From Streptomyces violaceus (GTDB lineage Bacteria; Actinomycetota; Actinomycetes; Streptomycetales; Streptomycetaceae): 13,815 bases of DNA. Under the pieces are notes generated by a model. The model was not told where the DNA came from. It made no database searches and saw nothing but the letters and a program-made list of their open reading frames with translations. The DNA lies in contig KL569106.1 in the NCBI GenBank assembly GCA_000715635.1, forward strand, positions 15,883 to 29,697, read 5' to 3'. Positions 1 to 5,822 of this stretch are shown in pieces. A program made the position numbers and the translations under genes. Position 1 is the stretch's first letter. Each line of letters begins with the position of its first letter.

Positions 1-1430
1 TGCTCCGCCCAGGTCCCGGCCTCCCACCGCCAGGTGCCGAGCGAGCCGCTGTCTGCGGTGAGCAGGAACACCGAGGACTGAGAAGAGGGGGACGAAGGGG
101 ACTCGGGTGCCAGCTCCTCCAGCACGAAGTGACTGTCAGCGGGGGGCAGTCCGCCCGATCCCAGTGGGGTGATGGCCTCGATGCGCCTGGGATAGGGGTA
201 GCGGAGCCAGCGGTCGTCGTCGGTGAGCATCCAGAGCCCGTCATGGGCGGCGAGGAGCTGCCGGCAGGTGCCGTCGAGCCCCGTCAGCAGCATGGTGTGG
301 AACTCGTACTGGTAGCCCGTCCCGTCCTGCTTGACGGTCGGCGGCAGCTTGTAGAGTCGCTGGTCGTCCGAGGTGAGGAAGAGATCCCCTTCGGGGCCGA
401 AGGAGAGGGTGTCCAGACGGACGCCGAGGGCTACGTGTATCGCCCCACCGCGCGCCATGTCGTAGCGGCGGACCATTTCCTCGTCCGGGTCCAGCGCGCA
501 GCAGACGCCGCGGTGTACAGCCAGCAGATCGGTGAAGTCGCCGTTGAACAGTGTTCGGTGCAGAACGTCCTGCAGCGGACGGGTCATCAGGAGCCGTTCC
601 CTGAGCAGAGCCAGTTCGGCCGCGGCGCTCGGCTCTCCGGCAGCTGCGCTCGCGAGCCCGACGATCAGTTGGAGGCCAGAGCCGTTCCCCAGCAGCCATC
701 GGCGGCCGTCCGAGGGTTCCTTCGGCGGCAGCAGGGCCTGCCCGAGCGGGCCGCGCGGATCGATGCCGAGGGCCGGGAACACGCTCATCGCACGCAGGGC
801 GGAGGTCTCCGCGGAGTCCTCCGGCATGCCGCAGGCCCGCAAGTAGCGCCGGTGGTTCTCCAGCACCGCGTACGGCGGTACGGCCCGCGTCGTGACGCAG
901 TAGTCGTCGACGGCGCGAAGCCGATCGTCGGCCCACCGCCAGAAGCCCACCGGCACGCCCCACTCGCCGGCCCCGACCACACAGGACACGTACCAGGGCT
1001 CGGTGAAGTGGCGGCGGTGGGTACGCCGGTCGGTGCCGGACATGAACGGGGCACCCGCCACGTGCGAGTGGTACCAGCCGACCACGTACTCCTCGGCACC
1101 GTCTCCCAGGCGGGTGAAGATGGCGTCCATCGAGGTGGCGTCGAAGTCGAAGTGCACCTGGCTGCGACTCTCGGTGGGCACCGCGAGAGAGTCGGTGATC
1201 CGTACCGCGTACCTGTCGTCGGAACGGTAGTGCCGTCCCAGCAGGACGCCCCCGCACTCCTGCTCGGTGTCGAGCGCGGCGTGGCTGCGCATGCCGGACA
1301 GCACATGATCGGCGACCTCGAGGCGGAAACCGTGGGCGCCCAGGGGCAGTTCGGTGATGCTCGCGGGGGTGTCCTTCAGGGAGATCCTCGGGACCGGGCT
1401 GATCGAGAAGTCCTCGTCGGCATCGGTCAT
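1..1430 (-). CDS. JAMM/MPN-family isopeptidase (Ubl processing or deconjugation), C-terminus outside window
   Basis: Open from the ATG at 1430 to the window edge, giving 476 visible residues, so the C-terminus is missing. Residues about 35-175 form a JAB/MPN domain with a complete JAMM signature: Glu58 in ECGGVLLG and HSHVAGAPFMSGTD at 121-134, which supplies His121, His123, Ser131 and Asp134. These are the zinc ligands and catalytic residues of active JAMM isopeptidases such as Rpn11. The rest is not a known catalytic domain to my eye. Three similar segments (348-362, 397-411, 452-469) have the form LFLTSDDQRLYKL or LWMLTDDDRWLRY and suggest beta-propeller blades. The ATG overlaps the Ubl stop codon (ATGA), so the two are translationally coupled. 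By family logic it would trim the Ubl C-terminus and/or cleave Ubl from targets. A metalloprotease role is well supported; substrate is inference. Many longer ORFs on both strands here are GC-frame shadows. Confidence 0.9.
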   Translation of the reverse strand, partial: MTDADEDFSISPVPRISLKDTPASITELPLGAHGFRLEVADHVLSGMRSHAALDTEQECGGVLLGRHYRSDDRYAVRITDSLAVPTESRSQVHFDFDATSMDAIFTRLGDGAEEYVVGWYHSHVAGAPFMSGTDRRTHRRHFTEPWYVSCVVGAGEWGVPVGFWRWADDRLRAVDDYCVTTRAVPPYAVLENHRRYLRACGMPEDSAETSALRAMSVFPALGIDPRGPLGQALLPPKEPSDGRRWLLGNGSGLQLIVGLASAAAGEPSAAAELALLRERLLMTRPLQDVLHRTLFNGDFTDLLAVHRGVCCALDPDEEMVRRYDMARGGAIHVALGVRLDTLSFGPEGDLFLTSDDQRLYKLPPTVKQDGTGYQYEFHTMLLTGLDGTCRQLLAAHDGLWMLTDDDRWLRYPYPRRIEAITPLGSGGLPPADSHFVLEELAPESPSSPSSQSSVFLLTADSGSLGTWRWEAGTWAE

Positions 1431-1756
1431 GGCCGGACCCCGGCCGATGGCCGTGGCCACGCGTCGACGGCACCCGCACGGGCCTCGGCCGACATGGTCA
1501 GGGTGTGACGGGCGGCGACCTGCGCGGTGCGGAGGGTCTCGCCCTCCAGCAGGTAGCGGTTGCCCTCCTGCCAGTGGAGCCGGTAGGGGATACGGGCGCC
1601 GGTGCTGTCCTGTTCTTCGAAGCCCAGGTTCGACCGGATGAGTTTTCTGATGATGGCCGAGATATTGATGTCCAGGGGCAGGGAGAGGTCCCAGGAGTTG
1701 GTACCGAAACTCGCGCGGAGAATGATTGGAATCGCCTCCGGAGCGGGGGTTGTCAT
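1427..1756 (-). CDS. YukD/EsaB-like ubiquitin-like protein (Ubl)
   Basis: A 109-residue protein that fits the beta-grasp pattern of YukD-like Ubls. Strand 1 lies around residues 10-16, strand 2 is SWDLSLPLD, a helix spans ISAIIRKLIRS, and the second half has YRLHWQEGNRYLLEGETL followed by the AQVAARHTLTM strand. Start is the ATG at 1756, preceded by GAGG about 8 nt upstream and only 3 nt after the stop of the YbjN-like gene. Its stop overlaps the JAMM start. Located among E1, E2 and JAMM genes, it is the obvious modifier protein of the system. Oddity: it does not end in Gly-Gly. The core ends near EARAG (Gly95), then a Pro/Arg-containing tail of 14 residues follows that includes one more Gly (106). 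Maturation by the neighbouring JAMM protease after Gly95 or Gly106 is possible; alternatively the Ubl is not conjugated through a C-terminal Gly. Fold assignment is by pattern only. Confidence 0.75.
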   Translation of the reverse strand: MTTPAPEAIPIILRASFGTNSWDLSLPLDINISAIIRKLIRSNLGFEEQDSTGARIPYRLHWQEGNRYLLEGETLRTAQVAARHTLTMSAEARAGAVDAWPRPSAGVRP

Positions 1757-1759
1757 GCT

Positions 1760-2335
1760 TTACCTCGCAGCGGTTGGGGTTGCAGGGACGACTGCGGACG
1801 ACGACGTGGGATTCACCACGAGATCGAAGTCGAAGTCCAGTTCTTCGGCCGTGAGGCCTCGGCCGACGGTAGGCGAGTAGTCGTTCTGCCGGGCGTCTTC
1901 GACCGCCTCGTAGAGTTCGCTGGCGGCTGGGTTCGTGGCGAGGACGGAAACCTCCACCCCGACGAGTTCGCTGTACCGGCACACGGCGGACAACGCGTCG
2001 CGGAAGCTGCCGAAGTGGCATTGCACGGAGGCGATTTCGGATTGGACGACGACACAGTCGTCGACCAGGAGCAGCCGGGCCTGATGGCAGCGCTGGTTCC
2101 AGCGGGAGAGGAATCGCAGCACGGTGACGCGCCGGGCGGGCAGGACGTCGCGCTGCAGGAGGACCCGCAGGTAGACCCAGGGTTCGCCAGTGCGTATCTC
2201 CAGCGCGGCCCGGTAGTCGTAGCAAGGGATCAGGCATCGTACGCCGGCGAGCACGGTGGTGGTGTCGACGATGCGGTAGTTCCAGCCGAGTTGGTCGAAG
2301 TACTCGGCGACGGTGTGTGCGTCGAGTTTGTGCAT
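1760..2335 (-). CDS. YbjN-like (type III chaperone-like fold) protein within the Ubl operon
   Basis: 191 residues from the ATG at 2335, chosen because a GGAGGA ribosome-binding site sits about 9 nt upstream and the E2 stop lies just 5 nt away; the longer in-frame ORF would read through the E2 gene. The sequence resembles YbjN-domain proteins: an N-terminal helix (VAEYFDQLGWNY), beta strands carrying VLAGVRCLIPCYDY and EPWVYLRVLL, a helix with FLSRWN, a second strand set LLLVDDCVVVQSEI, and a C-terminal helical region FRDALSAVCRYSEL. The last 40 residues are acidic then Ser/Thr/Ala-rich and probably disordered. No catalytic motif is visible. Its position between E2 and Ubl suggests a dedicated adaptor, Ubl chaperone or substrate of the pathway; that is inference. 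A second YbjN-type protein is encoded at 7365-7895 outside the operon. Family match is by pattern and moderately sure. Confidence 0.65.
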   Translation of the reverse strand: MHKLDAHTVAEYFDQLGWNYRIVDTTTVLAGVRCLIPCYDYRAALEIRTGEPWVYLRVLLQRDVLPARRVTVLRFLSRWNQRCHQARLLLVDDCVVVQSEIASVQCHFGSFRDALSAVCRYSELVGVEVSVLATNPAASELYEAVEDARQNDYSPTVGRGLTAEELDFDFDLVVNPTSSSAVVPATPTAAR

Positions 2336-2340
2336 GCTGT

Positions 2341-2856
2341 CTATTCCTCCACCGGCTCGAGTCGTGGAGAAGCCGTGATCTCGAACTGCGGAATGACGAC
2401 CGGACGACCATCGATCGGCACAATCGACTCGTCCCGGCTCAGCTCCTCCCAGAGCCATAGGGCGGCCTGCGCGTCGAGTGGGTCGTAGATGTTGAAGGAC
2501 TTGTACTGGACGAGCTCGCAAAGCGCCACGCACAGTTCGGCGAGTGAGAGTCCCGGGTACCAGATGTCCCCCATGCAGACGTCCGGGGGTTTGAAATTCG
2601 GATGGAATATCGCTGTCTTCCACACCACCGTAGGCGGCAGCTTCGGGAAGTTCTCGCTCAGCAGCAGATCGAATTCGTGCTCGCTGGACTGGAGCAGGAC
2701 GTCCTTGACCTGTACCAGGCCCAGACAGGTCATTTTTACGATGTACTTCGAAGGCGGGCTTCCCAGACTGTGAAAGCTGATCAGTTCGCTGCTCCCGGCG
2801 AGGTCGAGCATTCCCGCGTAGTCGTTGGCGAGCCGTCGGAGGTGAGGTGAGGTCAT
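2341..2856 (-). CDS. E2-like ubiquitin-conjugating enzyme (UBC fold)
   Basis: 171 residues from the ATG at 2856, which overlaps the E1 stop codon (ATGA). It carries the core signature of UBC-fold E2 enzymes: FPKLPPTVVW (residues 70-79), FHPNF with the HPN tripeptide at 85-87, and VCMGDIW in which Cys94 is the expected thioester cysteine, seven residues after the HPN Asn as in eukaryotic E2s. Downstream, SLAELCVALCELV and DPLDAQAALWLWEE match the helix after the active site and the 'P-L-N' helix of eukaryotic E2s. The length is typical of a single UBC domain plus a short tail (150-171). It should accept the Ubl from the adjacent E1-like enzyme and transfer it to a target, perhaps with the RING-like protein. 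The retained HPN and Cys imply an active enzyme. Confidence 0.88.
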   Translation of the reverse strand: MTSPHLRRLANDYAGMLDLAGSSELISFHSLGSPPSKYIVKMTCLGLVQVKDVLLQSSEHEFDLLLSENFPKLPPTVVWKTAIFHPNFKPPDVCMGDIWYPGLSLAELCVALCELVQYKSFNIYDPLDAQAALWLWEELSRDESIVPIDGRPVVIPQFEITASPRLEPVEE

Positions 2857-4058
2857 TCCCGCCCCCTCGGGTCGAGTCCGGCCAGTTCCGGCTCCGGGGG
2901 AGCCCCGGGGAGTTCCAGGTGTACGACCGTGTCGACGCCCGGGAGACCGGCCTGGACCCAGCTCCACGGGGGGAAGCCGGTCTCCCCCGGGGAGAGGCCG
3001 GCCCAGGTTTCGTCCCCGGTCACCACGTTGGACAGGTCAGGGACGGTCCGTGTGCCGCACTCGGCGCAGCAGTTGTCCTCGTCCCCGGGGCTGTCGGTGC
3101 TCGCCTGGATGTGGTCGACCGCCCGCACGGTGCCGCATTGCAGGCACGTCACGCGCGCGTTGATTTCCATGGGCAGCCGCAGCACCGCGTCGGGCTGGTC
3201 CGAGGCGTCCCGCCAGGAGGAGAGCAGCCCCGCCCAGTCGGTGTCCGTGTGTGCCCAGTCGGCCGGGGCCGAGGCCGGTGAGACCATTCGTGGGTGCAGC
3301 CAGCAGTCCTCGCGGCGGGGGAGCGCGATGCGAAGGTAGCGGTCGTGGGCGAGGTCGACGCGTATCTCCTCACCGACGGGGACGGGCAGCGTCTCCGGAT
3401 CGTCGTGGACCCACTTCACCGCCTGCTGCACCATGAGCGCTGCCGCCACCGATGCCCCGAGGGCGGTGGTGGGCACTCCCTGTCCGTACTGTGCGCGGCG
3501 GGCGTAGGCGAGGCAGGAGTGGCGCAGGGTCAGGTCTACGAGGTCTTCCTCGGTCAGCGTGCACACGTAGCAGGGGCCGGTGTCGTCCGGGGCGTACAGC
3601 CGGACCACCCCCTCCCAGGGGGTGAGGCCGCCGTCGACGAACAGACAGCCCGTGAGGCCCGCGAGCTGGCCGAGGGCGATGCGGGCCGCCGCGTTGTCGA
3701 CGCAGCCGAAGGCGACGTCCATGCGGGCGAACAGTCCGGCGCCAGCCACGGTGCGCAACTCCCCGTCCAGGGGTACGACGGTGCAGTCGGGATTGATCCG
3801 GGTGGCGGCGGCCCGGGCGGCCACCACCTTGGGCCGGCCGATGTCCTTCTCGGTAAAAAGCACGGACTTGCCGAGATTGCCGCCCTCCACACGGTCGAAA
3901 TCGATCAGGACGACCGTCCCCCAGCCGAGCAAGGCCAGGTTCTTGACCACCTCGTTGCCCAGGGCACCGGCTCCGACCACGATCGCCCGGGCCGCCTTGA
4001 GCAGATCCTGGCGCCACCACCGGACCGACGACAGCTGGGCGTAGCGCTCACTCGTCAT
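2853..4058 (-). CDS. E1-like ThiF-family adenylating enzyme with C-terminal zinc ribbon
   Basis: 401 residues from the ATG at 4058 (AGGGA about 5 nt upstream; it overlaps the RING gene by 11 nt). A longer ORF start would extend further into that gene. The N-terminal half is a Rossmann-type E1/ThiF domain: GAGALG at 29-34, the ATP-binding DFDxVxxxNL set (Asp53, Asp55, Asn61, Lys64), Lys77 in IGRPKV, and CVDN at 119-122. CYVC at 163-166 resembles half of a structural zinc site. Cys182 in RHSCLAYARR lies in the crossover-loop position just before GVPTTALGAS and is the best candidate for the thioester cysteine. The C-terminal part has CLQC (305-308) and CCAEC (330-334), a probable zinc ribbon not usual in MoeB or ThiF, possibly for E2 or target docking. 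It should adenylate the Ubl C-terminus and pass it to E2. A cofactor-sulfuration role is less likely given the adjoining E2. Confidence 0.9.
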   Translation of the reverse strand: MTSERYAQLSSVRWWRQDLLKAARAIVVGAGALGNEVVKNLALLGWGTVVLIDFDRVEGGNLGKSVLFTEKDIGRPKVVAARAAATRINPDCTVVPLDGELRTVAGAGLFARMDVAFGCVDNAAARIALGQLAGLTGCLFVDGGLTPWEGVVRLYAPDDTGPCYVCTLTEEDLVDLTLRHSCLAYARRAQYGQGVPTTALGASVAAALMVQQAVKWVHDDPETLPVPVGEEIRVDLAHDRYLRIALPRREDCWLHPRMVSPASAPADWAHTDTDWAGLLSSWRDASDQPDAVLRLPMEINARVTCLQCGTVRAVDHIQASTDSPGDEDNCCAECGTRTVPDLSNVVTGDETWAGLSPGETGFPPWSWVQAGLPGVDTVVHLELPGAPPEPELAGLDPRGRE

Positions 4059-4554
4059 GCGTTCCCTGACTGCCAGGGGAAAAGTGGCAGTTGCGCGAGC
4101 AGCACCGGCTGCCCGCCAGGTGCTCCCAGCAGTCCGGGCAGTAGCCTTCACCGCACAGCGGGCAGCGGATCACCTCGCTCCCCACCGAAAGTGCGGTGAA
4201 ACAGTGCGGGCAGCGTCGGTCCACCAGAGCGTCACCGAGGGTCAGTGTGAGGCGCTGGACCTCTTCGTAGATCGCGAGACGGCCGCCGAGTTCAAGGTTG
4301 TCCCCCTGGTGGAGAACGGCCATTCCGGTGACGGCCGTTCCGTTGCGTATGACATCCACGCCGTCCGGAACCACCACGCCGAGTCCCGACTCGGTTCGCA
4401 GAACCCATAACCCGGACTTGCGTTCGGCCACCTTGGCTTCCAGCGGCTCACGGGGATTTTCGGAAGGCAGCAGGAACTGACGGCCGCGCTCCGGCAGCAC
4501 GATGTGCCAGCCCTTGAAGTCAAGTCTGGGGAACGGTGGAACGGTCGAACTCAT
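4048..4554 (-). CDS. FHA-like domain plus RING-like zinc finger protein, candidate E3
   Basis: 168 residues from the ATG at 4554, with a weak GGCGGA upstream. Residues about 45-97 resemble the second half of an FHA domain, notably VIRNGTAVTG and LHQGDNLELGGRLAIY, which fits the 'NG..v.g..L..GD.i.lG' pattern; the usual N-terminal phosphothreonine-contact motif is not obvious. Residues 115-157 hold nine cysteines: CPHC (115,118), CPLC (131,134), CPDC (139,142) followed by Trp143, then Cys151, 152 and 156. The spacing resembles a cross-brace RING/treble clef with the usual His replaced by Cys. FHA-RING ligases exist in eukaryotes (CHFR, RNF8), and bacterial RING proteins beside E1/E2/Ubl/JAMM genes were described by Burroughs, Iyer and Aravind. 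It is first in the coupled operon. E3 function is inference; a zinc-ribbon scaffold is the alternative. Confidence 0.72.
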   Translation of the reverse strand: MSSTVPPFPRLDFKGWHIVLPERGRQFLLPSENPREPLEAKVAERKSGLWVLRTESGLGVVVPDGVDVIRNGTAVTGMAVLHQGDNLELGGRLAIYEEVQRLTLTLGDALVDRRCPHCFTALSVGSEVIRCPLCGEGYCPDCWEHLAGSRCCSRNCHFSPGSQGTHDE

Positions 4555-4594
4555 GGGCGATCCGCCTGTTTTCCACGGACGTACAGGGCCGCCC

Positions 4595-4624
4595 ATTATC
4601 GGCGGCTGAACGGTGGGCAGGCAA
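4595..4624 (-). promoter_or_regulatory. Possible promoter for the RING-E1-E2-YbjN-Ubl-JAMM unit
   Basis: In the 113-nt gap between the membrane-protein stop and the RING start, the minus strand reads TTGCCT, an 18-nt spacer, then GATAAT. This fits the sigma-70/HrdB pattern and stands out in a GC-rich background. Transcription would begin about 30 nt upstream of the RING ATG. Visual match only; read-through from the upstream membrane gene is equally possible. Confidence 0.45.
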
Positions 4625-4667
4625 GGCTTTGACAACACACACAAGTGGAATTCTCGATGCCCCTACC

Positions 4668-5429
4668 TCAACTGCCGGGCGGTCGACCCAATTCCCAAAG
4701 ATGTTCGAACTGTTCGACCCAGTAGTCATTCCAGCGATTACTACTGGACCGGGTCAGGCTAATGTGCATACGGGTGCCAGTGTGACGTCCGTGAACAGCG
4801 TGAAACTCGACGATCAATGAGCCATTATTGGTTCCGGGATCGACGGTGAACATGCTGAATCCGGGACTGAAGTCAATAAGCCGGTATTCGAAGCTCCCCG
4901 GGACATTCCAGTTGCGCATCATTTCCATGCGGGAGACCACTGTGCGCAGTGATGGCTCCAACGACTCCACCGAGAATTCCTGCCCGTCGTCCAGCTGCCG
5001 GGCGGCCACCCGCACCGCCTCCGCCGCGGAGGGGTCGAGCAGCAGCACCCGCACCTTCCCGTCGGCGCGCGCCAGCACCTGACTGCGCAGCGCCTGGCAG
5101 GTGCCCGAACTCAGCAGGTTGATGCCGGAGGGGGCGAACACGGCGACCTCTCGGGCTCCGGCGAGCCGCGCAGAGACCGGCACCGAGTCGAGATCGGTAC
5201 GGTCCTGAAGGACCGCGTCCACGTCCGCGGCCCGCCGGTCCGGCAGCGTGATCCGGAAGACCAACAGGCCCACGCCGGCCAACACGACCGTCAATTGCAG
5301 CCGCTGGGACAGGACATCGCCGACCAGGGACAGCACGACAAAGACCAAGGCGCACGCGGAGACCACGTACGCGTCCAGGTTCGTGCGAGTCCTGAGATCT
5401 CCGAGCACACGCCGCCAAGTCCGTTGCAT
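4668..5429 (-). CDS. Two-helix membrane protein with PLD-like (DUF5919-like) cytoplasmic domain
   Basis: 253 residues from the ATG at 5429, preceded by a strong GGGGGAG site 3-4 nt away. Two hydrophobic segments (about 19-37 and 44-62) form a membrane hairpin, leaving the remaining 190 residues on one side, presumably the cytoplasm because of the Arg-rich N-terminus. The soluble part has VAVFAPSGINLLS (95-107), KVRVLLLDPSA (125-135), EYRLIDFSPGFSMFTVD (181-197) and FEHLWE near the end. This order recalls inactive phospholipase D-like domains of the DUF5919 kind found in actinobacterial signalling proteins; no HKD catalytic motif is present, so it is probably a binding or sensing module. It is co-directional with and 113 nt upstream of the RING gene and may act as membrane sensor or anchor for the Ubl pathway, but that link is by position only. 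Confidence 0.7.
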   Translation of the reverse strand: MQRTWRRVLGDLRTRTNLDAYVVSACALVFVVLSLVGDVLSQRLQLTVVLAGVGLLVFRITLPDRRAADVDAVLQDRTDLDSVPVSARLAGAREVAVFAPSGINLLSSGTCQALRSQVLARADGKVRVLLLDPSAAEAVRVAARQLDDGQEFSVESLEPSLRTVVSRMEMMRNWNVPGSFEYRLIDFSPGFSMFTVDPGTNNGSLIVEFHAVHGRHTGTRMHISLTRSSSNRWNDYWVEQFEHLWELGRPPGS

Positions 5430-5479
5430 GAACTCCCCCGTCCTGCCCGCCGGTCCAGGCACCTCGAGCCGAAGTTCCC

Positions 5480-5508
5480 AGCGTAGGGACGACGGATCGG
5501 CTCCGACA
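5480..5508 (-). promoter_or_regulatory. Possible promoter of the membrane protein / Ubl operon
   Basis: On the minus strand TGTCGG (5503-5508) and TACGCT (5480-5485) are separated by 17 nt, resembling Streptomyces HrdB-type promoters with TAnnnT -10 boxes. It lies about 50 nt upstream of the ATG at 5429, in the 171-nt gap after the DUF397 gene. Nothing else recognisable is seen in that gap. Visual match only. Confidence 0.4.
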
Positions 5509-5600
5509 GTGGACGTGCCGGGCGGCAGCGGCCGGCCGGACCCTCGCGAACAAGGGCCCGGTGAGCCCGGAAGACGGACGGCGACCGGAAACCGGCTGCC

Positions 5601-5822
5601 TCAGGAACGGTCGCGACCGGCCTTCAACTCCCCTATGAGGGCGGTCCAGGAGGCTGCCGCAAAGCACAGCGACGGACCCTGCGGGGACTTGCTGTCACGG
5701 ACCGGGACGACGGCCCCTCGGAACCCGTCGGCCACCTCCACGCAGTTGCCGCCTTCCTGATTGCTGTAGCTGCTCTTGCGCCAGACGACGCCGTTCAGAT
5801 CGGGACGGGACCTTCGCTCCAC
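5601..5822 (-). CDS. DUF397 family small protein
   Basis: 73 residues starting at a GTG (5822) preceded by GGGAGG about 9 nt upstream. The sequence WRKSSYSNQEGGNCVEVA near the N-terminus and VPVRDSKSPQGPSLCF followed by a WTALIGELKAG helix are diagnostic of DUF397. These small proteins are found in actinobacteria next to XRE/DUF5753 regulators, and in S. coelicolor the Scr1-Scr2 pair of this type positively regulates antibiotic production; other pairs are discussed as WhiJ-associated or toxin-antitoxin-like. It probably binds and modulates the regulator encoded directly upstream. The start lies inside the 3' part of that regulator's ORF, an overlap of 128 nt in a different frame. Confidence 0.92.
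   Translation of the reverse strand: MERRSRPDLNGVVWRKSSYSNQEGGNCVEVADGFRGAVVPVRDSKSPQGPSLCFAAASWTALIGELKAGRDRS

Noticed and set aside
241..1479. Minus-strand ORF of 412 codons overlapping the JAMM gene in another frame
   Set aside because: Arg/Pro/Gly-rich frame-shadow composition and no motif; the frame from 1430 has the catalytic residues and runs off the window edge.
129..1508. Long plus-strand ORF of 459 codons opposite the JAMM gene
   Set aside because: Composition is typical of an antisense shadow in GC-rich DNA, with no domain; the minus frame carries a full JAMM motif.
2853..4058. E1-like gene as a MoeB/ThiF/MoeZ sulfur-transfer enzyme
   Set aside because: No rhodanese domain, ThiS/MoaD partner or cofactor gene nearby, while an E2 with HPN and Cys is directly coupled.
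1505..4199. Plus-strand ORFs opposite the E1, E2 and YbjN-like genes
   Set aside because: Shadows; the minus-strand frames hold conserved E1 and E2 motifs with coupled starts.
1..5429. CBASS-type defence island
   Set aside because: E1/E2/JAMM genes also occur in CBASS, but no nucleotidyltransferase (CD-NTase) or typical effector is visible in the window.
5510..5600. GC-rich imperfect inverted repeats downstream of DUF397 as a terminator
   Set aside because: Stems are only four to five base pairs and interrupted; not distinguishable from background in this base composition.
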